64,000 bases of DNA from Zygnema cylindricum (lineage: Eukaryota; Streptophyta; Zygnematophyceae; Zygnematales; Zygnemataceae), in the NCBI GenBank assembly GCA_037447655.1, contig JBBHKE010002640.1, forward strand, positions 1 through 64,000, in the 5' to 3' direction. Under the pieces are notes generated by a model that made no database searches, was not told where the DNA came from, and was given only the letters and a program-made list of their open reading frames with translations. The position numbers were made by a program, and so were the translations under genes. Of this stretch, positions 40,417 to 53,183 are shown piece after piece. The stretch's first letter is position 1; each line of letters starts with the position of its first letter.

Positions 40417-40586
40417 TACGATACACCGCCAATTCGTTTTTAGTAGCGTTGTTGGTAAATTTTAAATCCCGCTATTTCCAATTACCGAATGTGTTCGATA
40501 AGCGAAGACTAACGGGAGTACAATATATCGCGTAGTGTATAATATATATTGTCACCGATATATTTTTATAATAATTATATAAAGTA

Positions 40587-41124
40587 CACAGTAAATCGCT
40601 TATAGTTAGGCCCCTTAATTTTGACCCACGAGCCTAAAATACCATTAATATTATAGTTTTTTCCTTTACGTCAATATAAGTGTTTGTTTAATTAGCGTCT
40701 ATTATACTAATTTGGAAAGTTCCTTTAAATAGTATAGTGTACAAAATGTGTCAGTCATCATCGAAAGTGTTCGCAACTTCATATTAAAATACCAAATTGT
40801 TAAAAAACGTTGTCGACAATTGAAAGCTAGTGGCGAATAAAGCTAGTTACGCCAACAATTGAAAGCGCACTCATATTTGGTTCTTAGCAATCAAGACATA
40901 AAAATATCCCTCATACCTATTCTCACGTGTTGAAACGTCGACAATGTGAACACAGGCTATAGCTACTACACTGGGAATGTGTATCCGAATTAGTGTTATG
41001 AGTGTTAACTAGAGTTGACATTTTGCTAGCTTGAGGTTATGAAACCCAATATGACGTTAATAATAATATTGTTTTCTACAGAGTAATAACCTTTCATCAC
41101 TACAAGCGATCCACGGTTCAATGT
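40587..41124. mobile_element. MITE related to families A and B
   Basis: Left end TA-CACAGTAAATCGCTTATAG and right end CTACAAGCGATCCACGG..TGTA, about 540 bp. The ends are diverged and the interior is unlike the other copies. Confidence 0.5.
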
Positions 41125-42330
41125 ACTTTATCTTATTCTTGGCAAATGTTATTGTAGAGAACATGGGTTATTGTTGTCGTGAAATCATAATTTGATGCAT
41201 ACTTCATAGCACGAAGGAAGAGTAACCCAATTTGGACCCCAAACTATGGAACACCAAACAATTAATGTTGGCGATTTCATGGAATCAATGTTGACCGTCT
41301 AACGACCTTTTTTTAGGTCAAATTCATGTAATATTATGCAAAACATTGTGCGCTTTTGCAGAAAATTAAAAACATTTTATGAGAGAAAAATATAAATCAC
41401 GTTTAAAGCGAGGGAAGGGACCGTAGAAAGTACTCACGGAGATAGTGACATTTGATAATTCAATCTCACAACGGAAGCACACATAAGTAACATATAAATT
41501 ACTCCAACTAAAATCATATATTTAATTGAAGTCTTTTAGAATTTATTTTCCCCATATCTAACACTGATCCATTCATTTCTTCAAATACTCCTCAAAGATC
41601 CTCTAAAAACAACCACTAACTCCACAAGAGAAAACTAACGCAAGGCCCCGCAAAGAAATCAAGTCTTGCGCTCAAAATCAAACTAAGCAAAACTATTGAA
41701 ATCAACAACTGAAAATGATATCAACACTAGTATAAAACAAACTGAACCAAAACGCGACTTCGGTCCATCGGCTGATTCACCCAATATCTCTAGAACGAGA
41801 ACTTTCCCCCACTTGACGCGAATATGAGAATAAGAATTTCCCATTTGAAACAAAATTGACCTCAAGATTTTGGTCGCATTTAATGGGAAAGCAATAGCAC
41901 AAAGTGAGGGGACACATCGCAAAGTTGTGACACAACATGAAAGGAGCAAGAATGCGCAAAAAATAAGATAATGAAACCTTCTATAACACTTAAAGTCGCG
42001 AAGTTCACATATTTGTCTAAAATATCAAGGACATAACGCAATAAACTTATAATAATTATATGTCGAACTAATATATAAATTAACAATCAATGAACTACAA
42101 ATAAGTAACGATTACTCGGAAGTGGCTAACGATACACAATACTATTTAAATAAAATTCAACATAAGTTTGATTTAATAGTACAATTTGATGTAGCCATTA
42201 CACACAATTTTTATAAAATACAATGGAAAAATGAACATGTATATATTACTCTTTTACGCCTGTTTTGCGCACCAAATTGTACATCCATATCTAATTCTCA
42301 AACTTGGACGAATTAGTGTCTTATTACCAA
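41125..42330. other. Intergenic, nothing recognised
   Basis: AT-rich sequence with no recognisable gene or element. Confidence 0.5.
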
Positions 42331-42758
42331 TGTTGTGTATCGGTAGCCATTTGTCTATAACCGACATGCCTCTTTTTTTTGCCTAATAATAATTGATATA
42401 CTGGCACAATATAGTGGTACGGGAGTTATCGCGATAAAAAACTGAATATCGGTTTTTTGTCGCGATAACAACGGTTCGATAACTATCGGCGGTAATTGTA
42501 CGGTTCGTACTGTACAGCCGTACGGTTCAATCCATGTACGTAACCGATTGCCATACGTGGCAAGCCACGCTATATACATTGAAAAGTATGTTGCAATTTA
42601 TTACAAAGTTGATCATATAGCGTACTATATGTTTATCCACTTATCGTCGATAAGGAATTTGTTGGTCTCGGAGCGATATATCGGGGCCCATCACCGTTTG
42701 ATAACCGATAATAATCGTAGCGGCTTTATTGCGATAAGTTTTTTCACGATACACAACA
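42331..42758. mobile_element. Foldback element with TGTTGTGTATCG ends
   Basis: 428 bp, ends TGTTGTGTATCG / CGATACACAACA. The interior is rich in 'atcgcgata' and 'tatcgg' words. A related piece begins at about 49274 (gtgttgtgtatcggcagg) with 'tatcgccgataaaatacc'. Confidence 0.7.
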
Positions 42759-42782
42759 GTAGTGTAGTTTTATGGTTTATTT

Positions 42783-43432
42783 GGGCGGACTTCCATTAGC
42801 AAAAAAGTAGGGTTGTTTACTGAGGGACGTACCGTTTCGAACAAGTCTGTACCACTTTTTTTATATCAGGAAAAACATCTTTACGGAAGAATCTCCAGGG
42901 TTGTAGGTTTAAAACCTGACCGTCGGATGCATTGCACTTTTTATCCGAGGGGCCACGTCGCCAACCCTACAGTGTGTGGCGACCGTCCACAGTGAGGACA
43001 CTTTGCATACACTGAACGTGTTAAAATTTGCCGCGTGGAAAATACTAAAAAAATAAGATGATGCGCGCTTATGTGCGTACACGTCGCATGGGCTCCGCCA
43101 GGGTGGATGCGAATCCGCCGAAATTATTGCGTCACGCTCCCACCATCAAAGTTTGCCGCCGCCTTTTTGTCGTTGCGTTTTGAAATTTTGAATTGTACAT
43201 TATAATGCCCTCTGTACGAGTCATTAATTACCTCCGCTGGTACAGATATTGCGTTCAGAGTTTGCTTTCGAAGATTACTTCAAGATTTTAAGCATCGAAT
43301 ATAAACCTACGTGTTACCAACCAGAACGAGCCACGCAAGTAAAAATTGGTTTACTGGCGCGATTTACTAGAAGGCACGCCATCCAGTAAACGTACCCGTA
43401 TAATTACTGGAACGCCTAATGGAAGTCCGGCC
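42783..43432. mobile_element. Diverged family E-like element, copy 3
   Basis: 650 bp with inverted ends GGGCGGACTTCCATTAG / CTAATGGAAGTCCGGCC. It shares interior order with family E: 'ggttgtttac.g', 'cttacggaagaatctccagg', 'accgtcggatg', 'cgtataattactgg.aacgc'. Confidence 0.65.
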
Positions 43433-43777
43433 GTGTATCCTGTAAATTACACCTATTCAAAATTTTAAAAGGTCCGCCCGATTTCCCGCGGCTATGTCAA
43501 CCATTTATCTCTTGCAGATCTGTTATTGCGGGTCGTAGCTTTTAAAATACGACTGTTTTCTGGTACACAAGTTGGCCCAATGGCCCGGTCCTAAAATTCT
43601 ACGATATGATAAAAAGTACGTACGGTATTATGTTAAAAGGTCAACAGCGTGTGACGGCATGTGACTCCAGCGAGCGCATCGAGATCCGATCTGAATCTCG
43701 AATCGTGGATTGATACTCCATATCAGATATTCTTGACAGACCGTATTCCCACGTAAACAACATGTCACTACCGTGTA

Positions 43778-43973
43778 CACCGTGAATCGTAATTAGCGTT
43801 AAACATCTTTTCTCCGTACACACCTGTCCGATTTTCAATTTGAGACCGCCAATCGGATGTTGAGAATCCTTCCTTTCAATCGCCACCGTCAGATCCACAA
43901 TCCGACAGGTGTGTACGGAGAAAAAATGTATTAAGTGGCGAAAAAATATTAACCCTAATAGCGATTCACGGTG
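43778..43973. mobile_element. MITE family A copy
   Basis: Left end TA-CACCGTGAATCGTAATTAG, right end CTAATAGCGATTCACGGTG. Inner pair 'cttttctccgtacacacct' / 'aggtgtgtacggagaaaaa'. About 20 bp of the usual left side are missing. Confidence 0.8.
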
Positions 43974-44269
43974 GTAATGGACTTGTTTGTATTGTACGGA
44001 TTATCGCTTCGGCCATCATTCTCAATTTTTTGTTTTTTTACCAATTGGAAATCTGCATATACGACTTCCGATGATGACCTCCAGCTGTCGTTTTTTGACG
44101 CATGTGACTGTAGAACCTATCCGCCGCTACGTTCCAAAAAGGCTTGAAACGACCGCTCAGCCCGCAGCCAACAGTATTTTTGTTTTTTTAGATCTTGAAT
44201 GGTACAGGTAAGGTACTGTACTGTACGCTTAATCAGATGATTTTTCATTCCTTTTTTATCATTAGAAGG

Positions 44270-44360
44270 GTTTTTCCGGGTTTGTTAGGGTTTTTAAGGG
44301 TTTTTTAGGGCTTGTTAGAGCTTTTTTGGGTTTTTTAGGGTTTTTTTTGGGTTTTTTAAG
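44270..44360. repeat. Degenerate telomere-like GGGTTTTTTAG repeats
   Basis: Eight or more units of (T)n-AGGG or (T)n-GGG in about 90 bases. Similar stretches lie at 52203-52284 (+) and, inverted as CCCTAAAAA, at 17890-18090. Unit lengths vary, so this is not a perfect plant telomere (TTTAGGG) array. Confidence 0.5.
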
Positions 44361-44687
44361 TAGTCAACCTGGTTATGACCGGAAACTTGGCCCACTTGCG
44401 CCCTTTTGCGGCAAGATGGGTAAAAGTACAGTACGGATATGTAAAATTTGGCCGCAATTCTACCACATGTGAACTTTTTTTGCCCTCAGTTAACAGTTAG
44501 TTTTTTCCGCAGAATCCGCAGCCGTACTCTCGTTTTTCTGAATTCTCCGTTTTTGTTTTTCCGCGGAACCATCGTCCCACAAAAAGGAAGATGACGTCAG
44601 CTGCCATTGTCGCTTAGCTGCAAGAAGAAATCCTGACCGTCCATTCTATGAAATTTTTTTCATCTCGTTTTTGTCGTAACTCCGTTA

Positions 44688-45382
44688 GGGCGTGTTCCCA
44701 TGTGTTCAAGTAAGGGTTTTTTTCCGTCGTTATCACAGAAAATGGGACTTCCAACGAGAAAATATTACGCCGTACGAAAAATGGGCAAAAACACAAGTAC
44801 ATTTTGCGTCATCTTGGAACTTGGAAGGTACGGCAATTTGGCGTTATTATCATCGCGACCCACTTCCAGCTCATCTTCACACTTGCACTGGAATCAGATC
44901 GCGATCTGATTTTAGTCAAAATACTACCCCATTGACGAATGGAAAACCTGGATTGCACGCGCCAACGTTTTCAACTTTTTTTTTGCGGTTGGGAGAGTAC
45001 ACGAAAAAAAAGGTGTTTGTCCGTTTGCTTATGTTGTCCACTTGTGGGCGTCTACAAATGTCATTTTGTAGACGTAGGCGATCGCTTATGTCGTTCACGT
45101 GTGGGCTTCAACAAATGACAGTTGGCGTCGACAATTGTCCCAGTATGCCAGGAGCTTTTTGCGGCGTACAAATGTCCGCAGTTTGTTCCGAGATCGTTGG
45201 CGTCTACAAATGTCAGCAGTTTGGGTTTCGCAAGTATTGGCGACGTGTACAGCTGCCACATATTCAAAATAATGAACGCGCAAGTAACGATTCACATAGG
45301 CACACTTTGAAAAGTACACCGTAAAATCAGCGCTAAATTCCAAAATAACGTTTCAAAATATCAGTTACATGGGAACACGCCC
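44688..45382. mobile_element. Family F element, complete
   Basis: 695 bp with inverted ends GGGCGTGTTCCCATGT / ACATGGGAACACGCCC and a TTA target duplication (44685-44687, 45383-45385). Its first 310 bp match the truncated copy at 26717-27045 ('caacgagaaaatatta', 'cggcaatttggcgttattat'). The 210-codon frame inside shows no transposase motif. TWA targets fit PIF/Harbinger-like elements. Confidence 0.82.
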
Positions 45383-45650
45383 TTAGTCACGCTGAGACTT
45401 TTTGGCGGACGTGGCCAAATGTTTGTTGTCGTAATTTATCTTGTACGGAACTTTGTTGAAATTTGGAATTTACCTTTCAAATGTACGGAAAGACTCAACA
45501 TTTTTGTACTCTTGTACGTATTTGTACTTTTGTGATTCTAAACATATCTGAAACATTTTCCCGAGAATCGCGGAAAAGTACGAATCGTACTTCACATGAT
45601 TCCCATCAATCATTTGTTGTACTTTATAAGTTTCATGCAGTAATACAGAT

Positions 45651-45819
45651 GTCACAATCGGGACCAAAATCCGGCCGTACCCGATTTGTTTTTTTTTTTC
45701 GAATCATCCGGCCGAATCCGGCCGGCCCTTTAAAATTTGGCACCCGAATCCGACCCGGATCCGAAGCGGCCGGCAGGTACGGATATGGTAATGTACGGAT
45801 TTGAGTAACCGATTGTGAC
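45651..45819. mobile_element. Small foldback with GTCACAATCGG ends
   Basis: 169 bp with inverted ends GTCACAATCGG / CCGATTGTGAC. GC-rich core of repeated 'atccggccg'. Single copy in the window. Confidence 0.55.
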
Positions 45820-46245
45820 CCAAATTATCGCTTTGCCAGATTAAACAATAAAAAGGCGGGAAAACAAATGGTTTAAAACCGAAATGCAGAATTGTCCTCT
45901 TTGCCACATTTTACTAAAAACACATTTGGTTTGTTTTGCCACATAGGACAGTTTTTTGTCCGCATCGACCAGCATTTTGTCGTTTCTCCGATTTCTTTGT
46001 TTTTTCTCTTGTTGGGAACAATTGTCTCACAATAAAAAAAGCCACGTCAGCTGTCAATCATTACTGTGATAATTCGAAGAGGAAATCCATGTTGCGCGGG
46101 TATTGACCGTCCATTGTACGATATTTTGTCTTTTTGGTTTTTTCGTTGAGCTCCGTAAGTCACGTTGAGACCCATATTTGTTGGAAGTGGCTATAGTTGA
46201 CTAGGGTTTAGGTTATAAGTACCAATGTAATTCAATCTTGAATTA

Positions 46246-46905
46246 GGGCACATTCCCATGTAACCCAAACCTAGTCTTGCTACTTTGCATTTTTAGCGAA
46301 GATTTTACGTACTTATTTCAAAGCGTTCCGCTGTAACGCAATGAAATCGTTACATTAAATTGTGATGGATGTAGACGTGGATGTAATTTGTGACGGTTGT
46401 AGAGCACTACAAGAATTGCGACAATTAATAACGTTTACAAAATAGCGACGGTTGTAGACTAGTAGGGCGTGTAACTTTAGTTTTTTGTGACATTGTAGAT
46501 GTTTAGGGTTCAGTGACGAACTTTGCTTTTGATGAAATGGCGTCCGTTGGTCGAGACTCTTCCAAGGCCCCTATACATAAATAAATACGCGGAAAAAAAA
46601 TACGCACATGCTCGAAACGTGCGGTGGGTTTTAATTTTGGTATTCCAGACAAAATAAATTAAAAAAAACTCCGACGCGTGCGAAAACGTCTGCCTATTCG
46701 TTCGCCTCATGGAACTTTAGTTATAATCACCTCGAAGTTTGAATATGAGCCGAAGGGACGCGGAAGTGGGTCGAAACGCGCTAGACGACAAACTCCAATA
46801 CATTTAAGTTTCAAAGTGACTCAAATTGTACTGTGGTAATTTCAATTTTTGGTACGGTTGCGGATTTTCTCGTTGGGGGCTAAGTTTTGGAGGGAAACGA
46901 CGTAA
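46246..46905. mobile_element. Family G, truncated copy
   Basis: Starts TTA-GGGCACATTCCCATGTAAC and runs parallel with 47331-48226 as far as 'gttttgga.gg.aa.gac'. The right end is missing. Confidence 0.6.
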
Positions 46906-47330
46906 AAAAAACATGGCGCACGTTTTTTTGTATTTTTATAGGGCTACCTCGTATTTTCAAAACTTTCAAGTTTTTTAAGGTACACTTTCTGTATAATTCC
47001 GTACTTTTCCTTTTGTTCTCCGTATGTTTAAATATTTTTTAAGGCTTTTCTACGATTACGCTTTTCGTACATTTCCATACAAAAATAATATGAATATATG
47101 AAAAGTATGAAATCGACAAATACTACGTAGTTTTTCGTAAAAAAAATGAAATATGTACGAATTCGACATTAACAATTTTAGAGTATTTGTTCGTCGTGTA
47201 GCTCTCACGATGCTGCACCTAAGGCAAGTACACTAGGTTGTTCAGTTTTGGGAAACTAATCATGACATGGAACCTGTTTAACTAACGTCAAGCTATCACA
47301 AATTTAGGGTGAATATCCATGTACTCCTAA

Positions 47331-48226
47331 GGGTGTGTTGCCGTGTAATCGTAACATTGCTGCTCTGTTTTTTAGTGAAGATTCACCGTACTACTTTTCA
47401 CAGTGTTCCTATGTTCGAAAACGAAATCGTTACTTAAAATTGTGACGGTTGTAGATGTCAATTTGTGACGGTTATAGACTATTAAAAAACTCGCGACAAT
47501 TTTTGAAGTTTACAAAATAACGACGGTTGTAGACGTCTAGTTTTATGTGACATTTTAGATGATGAGGGTGTTGCGATTTTATGACCTCATGCTCATTTGA
47601 GTTAACGTCGGGGTCATTGATTCAAGAACTTTCGGCCATGGCTTCCCAATTTCGTTTTTCCAACTTTTCTCACTCGACTTGCCATGAAAATATGACCAAA
47701 GGATTTAAAAATAATTATTTTCCAAAGCTCTTTTATTGCATACCGATATTGTCGTGTTTTGCGCCAAAAAGTGAGAAATAAAATTGATAGAATAAGAGGG
47801 AGAGGGAGGGAGGCATCTCCATGGACTTCGCTTTTGCGAAATGGCATCTATTGCTCGAGACACCTCCGCGGCCCTTGTACGGAAAACCGTCCGTACAGGC
47901 TGCAATTTTTTTTTGTGTACTCACGTTTTGTAAAAATGTTTTGTCATTTCAAAACACTTGCAGACGCATAATGCTATTCGTTGCTTTAAATAAAACCGAC
48001 TCGGGAGTCGTTTTCAAATAAAGTTTGAAGGTGATGTTTCTTCACGTGGCAGTGGGTCGAAAAGAGCAAGACGACAAGCTGCAGTACATTTCAAGTTTCA
48101 CGATGACGTAAATTGTACTATGGTTTTCACAATTTTGTTGTACAGCAGGAAGATTTTCTCGTAGCAGGCACTGTTTTGGACGGCAAAGACAAAAAATCCC
48201 CTACGTTAACACATGGGAACACACCC
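47331..48226. mobile_element. Family G element, complete
   Basis: 896 bp, ends GGGTGTGTTGCCGTGT / ACATGGGAACACACCC, target duplication TAA (47328-47330 and 48227-48229). No transposase gene. Ends resemble family F, so both probably used related transposases. Confidence 0.8.
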
Positions 48227-48229
48227 TAA

Positions 48230-50665
48230 TTATACAAAATAATGTTTGCGGCTCAATATAAATTATCCGTACATGAAGAGTACGGTGGGATGATTGGCGG
48301 GACTATGCGGATTACGATGCGTTTTGGACCACGATCTCCGGGAATATATTTTAGATAAATTTACAGATTTAAATGTTTAAAGAACTTACAAAGTACAAAT
48401 ATGATTGGAGATATTGACGAAACTTGATGCGTACGGTGGCACGGTCTATGACTAAAATGTAAATGGCTAAGGGCCCTTTCCCATGGGATAAAGTAATGGA
48501 AAAAGTATGGAAAGTTACGAACACTGTACATAAGTGAACGAAAAATGTAACGCAGTTGTATTAAAATGTACGGTAATGTAATATAATGTACCCTAAAATA
48601 AATAACCTTAAAAAGTACGGAAAACACTGAAAGTGTACATCAAGTATGAAAAGTGTGAGGTAGTTATAATGCTATATACGTAGTGTACGAATATGTACCT
48701 TAAAACCCTAAAACCCCCCCTTATATAACCCTAATAAGTTCGGACAGATACGGACACTACGTAAATGTACAAAAAATGTACCTTTGCAAAGTAGGGTACG
48801 CATTTTATTAACTTTTCAAAATCGTTTGATGCGTACCGTACGTAATATTCGTTAGCTTATACCGTGCGTAATATGCGCACGGGACATCTATGTCTAAAAT
48901 CCCGCTAGGCCTAGAAACTTGAATTTTGGAAGAGTATTTCAAAATTTTCAATTTTGGCGTTTTGGTAAACGATACCACGTCTTAAAGAAAATCGGATGGA
49001 TGTGAAAAAAGTTGTCGCGTTTAGGTCTTGGAATTGACCACACGTTGACGTAATCATTACATTTTCAAGTGTTTGTACGGACTAGGAGAAATGTTAAAAG
49101 AATAGCTGTCACCGGTGGTCTATACGGAATTCGACAGAAAAATGTCTAATGTTAACTATGGTGCTGACACGCGAGATGCGGATGATGTCAGCATGAGGGA
49201 AAGAGGATGTACAAGTCACCAAGCATTACGAAAAATATTTTTTGTCATTTTCAATTACGTATATATATTTTTAGTGTTGTGTATCGGCAGGGTTTTGCCG
49301 ATAATCGATATGCACCTTTTTTTTGCTTGCCGATATGTTAGCACGATATCGACACCGGTGTTATCGCCGATAAAATACCGATATTATCGGTTTTTTATCG
49401 CGATAGAACCGGTACCAATAACTATTGGCGATAATTGTTAGGTTCATACCGTACATCTGGCCTATTTTTATAATTTTCAATCTGCTCTTCCATGTTTTGG
49501 CCAATAATCCGACCAGTTTATACAACTCAATTTATTTCATACACCTCCCAACTAAAAAAAAAGATGTTAAAGTAAATGCAAAACTAAAATTTAAGATACA
49601 GATTAAGTGCATTCAGACCTATCGGATTGTGGCCCAAATGCTACTATTAACAATAATTTATGAATTTTAGCCAAAAAAAGTCACGACCGTATCGTCGATG
49701 TTGAATCTAATAGCGATGGGCGGTGTGTTGTTGTAAATCATATTTTTGTGTTTCGAAACATCACGATACAATACGTTTTACAAGTCATATCGAGTACCTC
49801 GATACAATTTCGTGCACGGTGTTATAGATATGTGATACGGGCAAGGTATGACTCTTGGGAAGTACAATACTTGCCAAGACTCCGTGGTAATAAATTTTCA
49901 CGCCAAACCGAAAAATGCAAACGGGAATATTAAACGGGACTTAATGTTTTTAATAGATTTTTAAACTGTTTTCATCGTTACAAAATTTATAGTTTTATGT
50001 TTATTTTTCTTGCATAACTTAAGTAATTAAAGATAAAATTTGATTGAATGAAAATCAAAGATGAAAAATAACTCAACCTGACTACATGGCATAAAGACTA
50101 GTAATAACCAAGCCTAAAATACTAAAACTAAAAACTAAAAAAACTAAAACTTCACTTGCACGTGCAAATAACAATACATTGTAGTGTTCAGTCTACGGTA
50201 AGATCAGCTGTACAAGAGGATACCGACGGATAAGCTACTTGTCATATTCACATCTTTCTTTTGATTTTTGGTGTAGGTTTTTCCATACAATGAAAGGTTG
50301 TGATGGTGAATCATCTTCACCGTTGAAATGAATATATCCTACGATAGTGTGGATATTGAATCTCCAGTAAGGACGCACTGAATTGGAAAGATGTCGTACT
50401 TTACCAGACAAAACAAGCGACGCTCGTTAACAATATGTACTTGTAGCCATCACGAAATGTAAACCTTTTCTTCACCTAAAGGTGAAATTTGATCAAGGTT
50501 GGCAACGAAACAAAACAAAATTGTGCGTATAACCGTGGTTAGAACCTGAATAGCGAAGTTAGTTTTAACCGTAAGTAATTTTTGGGAAATGATTTTGATT
50601 TCTTTTTTCGTTGATCGTACTATTTCCGTACGTATATTACATGCACGGTATTGTACTTGACAATT
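48230..50665. other. Intergenic, nothing recognised apart from repeat words
   Basis: No gene. It contains many 'gtacgg' words and a fragment of the TGTTGTGTATCG foldback (about 49274-49450). Confidence 0.45.
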
Positions 50666-51130
50666 TTTCATAGTTGTTCACACCGTTTAGTGCGAACGAT
50701 TCAATCACGACGAATTATACGTAACGAACGCATTGAACATTTTGAAAAAATAGTAAAAATCGTTAATGAATTATTGTCCGTACTATTCCGTACATATAAA
50801 CAAAAATGAATTTTACATGTACCGCAGTTTGTACATTTTTCGTACATTTCCGTATCTTTTCGTAATAGTCCGTACATTTTCGGTACAATTCCGTACATTT
50901 CCGTAAAATTCCTGTTCAGTTTACCGGACAGAAAGTACTACGAAGTGCAACGTATCTTTTCGTCAAAGTCCGTAAATTTACCGTACAAAACCGTACAGTT
51001 ATCATAAAATACCGTACAGTTGCCGTAAATTAGGCGTTCAATTTACCGGACAGAAAGTACATCGCGATTTTTTGCTATTTTTTCAACAGTCACTAATTAT
51101 ACGTTTCAATCGGAAAAAAGGAAAAAATCG
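50666..51130. repeat. Dispersed repeat H, copy 1
   Basis: About 450 bp from 'agttgttcacaccgtttagt' to 'cactaattatacg', matched in the same orientation at 53184-53640. Inside each copy the block 'gttcagtttaccggacagaa' occurs twice about 110 bases apart, an internal duplication. Confidence 0.8.
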
Positions 51131-52700
51131 CACGATTTGAACAACAACGCAATTTTTCGAAAATTTTGGCGCATTTGCTGATTAGGTGAGAATGGATAAA
51201 TTGTAATTTTGTTTTAGATCATTATTACAATTTATTAACAAGAAAGAGAAATAAAGAAAAACGATAAGGAAAGTGCATAAAAGGGAAAGGGAAGAGGGAT
51301 GTAGTCAACATGTTTTAAATGTAAATTGAAACAAAAACTATGTTGTTGGTCTAATTTGTGTAATTGCAACTTTTATTTATATTTTTTATGTTGGGTTTGA
51401 ACACTTTATGCCTTAAATTATAAAACATTGAATGACAATCTGAATGTTTTATCCCGTAGTTTAAACCTTTTCAGGTTTTTATTATTTAAGTTATATAATA
51501 GCTACGTAAAACTGTCTTCACTATTTGGCAAAGTATGTTTATTTTTTTTGCTATCTTTTAGTTGCTGTAATTTTATATCTTCAGAAATGGAGCCAAAATT
51601 GCTAAAAAAATTGTTTTTATTAGAATGACTTGTCTACATAAGAACGATATTAAAAAGGAATTGAAAAGTGAAATTAACTTGTCCAATTAGAGTCATCGAT
51701 CGATGTAAATAAATACGATTTTTTTATTTCATAAAGAATGGCGTTCAAAAGGTAAATAACACGCAAACTTTTATATAAAGTTGAATCAGATTTCAACCAT
51801 TAGAAAGTGTTGCGAAAGCATACAAAACCATAGGAAGTTTTGTTTTTACTAAAGTAAGCCCTAAAGTTCAACCAAATATTTGGAATTCTTGCCAAAAATA
51901 TATTGGAAGTCAAAGAATAAGACCATTTTTTTTCCCGAAAATGCTTAACATTGGTGACGATGAGTTCATTCTTGGATCAAAGAAATACGGAAAGGGAGTG
52001 AGTTTTGGGAAAAATACACAAATTTTTAATTGGATCGGAAAAAATGTCGCCAAAATGGAATAATCTCCTTAAATAATTATTGATTTATTAGAATTATCAT
52101 ATTCAACTAACATCGATATTCATCACTTATTAAAATATTACTTTGAAATGAACGGAAATGTTCAATCAAACGGCGAAGAAAAATGCGTTCCAAAAAATAG
52201 TTTTTAAGGTTTTTTTTATGGTTTTTTTAGGGTATTTTATGGTTTTTTAGGGCTTTTTAGAATTTTATAGGGTTTTTAGGGTGGCTGTTGTTCATAAAAA
52301 GGTTTGGCAAGGTTTCAAGTTTATGTTTTTCTCCGAGGAATATCCCTCCGACCATTGTTTTTTTAGTACGTAGAAGAAACTAAATAAAACTAATAAACTG
52401 ACTATCTCTCGAATAATCTCGGAAACTCTCTGAACGGTTATTTTATATATTGTCCAAAAATGAAAAAACATTTTATAATTTGTTCTAATGGAAAAGAACG
52501 TAAAACATGGGTTCGAACTCAAGAATTTTTGTACTATCGTAATATTGTATAACTTTTTATTTGAAATCAAAAGTGTGAAAGCTTTACAAAATGGAGTTAT
52601 AGTTTAAAACACGGAGTTACGATGACATTTGTCTTTGTGAACTGTTTCGGAATCCCATGTTGCAACGAGAGTTCAATCTGTTTTAGAATCATATGAATGA
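51131..52700. other. Intergenic, nothing recognised
   Basis: AT-rich sequence between repeat H copy 1 and the GA tract. No domain found in the short open frames. A telomere-like TTTAGGG stretch lies at 52203-52284. Confidence 0.5.
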
Positions 52701-52956
52701 TTAAAAGAGATAGGAGAGGAGAGAGGAGAGAGGAGAGAGAGGTGAAAGGAGAGAGGAGAGAGAAGAGAGGAGAAAAAGGAGAGAGGAGAGAAAGGGGAGG
52801 AGCGGAGACAGGAGAGAGGAGAGGGGAAAGAGGAGAGGAGAGAGAGAAGAGAGGAGAAGAGAGGAGAGAGGAGAGGAGGGAGGAAAGGAGACAGGAGAGA
52901 GGAGAGAGGAAAGAGGAGAGAGAAGGGAGAGAAGAGAGGAGAAGAGAGGAGAGAGG
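52701..52956. repeat. GAGAGGA microsatellite ending in an assembly gap
   Basis: About 256 bp of purine repeat (agaggagagagg types) directly followed by ten N. Not attached to any recognised gene. Confidence 0.92.
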
Positions 52957-52966
52957 NNNNNNNNNN
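52957..52966. other. Assembly gap (10 N)
   Basis: Ten N at the end of the GA tract. The real length is unknown. Confidence 0.98.
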
Positions 52967-53183
52967 ACAGTCTTTAACATGTAAACTTCATGTCAAAACA
53001 TGTTCGATGCATGGAAATTCAAGTTTAATCTTTCGACGGGTTGACCTTCTAATTTGAACTTAAAGGTACGTAGCTTGTACAAAACTGTACTTCAAATGTA
53101 CAATTTCTGACAACTACCTGCGCGCAGCAAAAATCGTCTCTGCGATTAGCAATTCCCTAATAATATTCGTTTGAAATTTCTTC

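Noticed and set aside
44692-45324. 210-codon frame inside family F as a transposase
   Set aside because: No DDE or DNA-binding motif visible, and the frame is not conserved in the copy at 26.7 kb.
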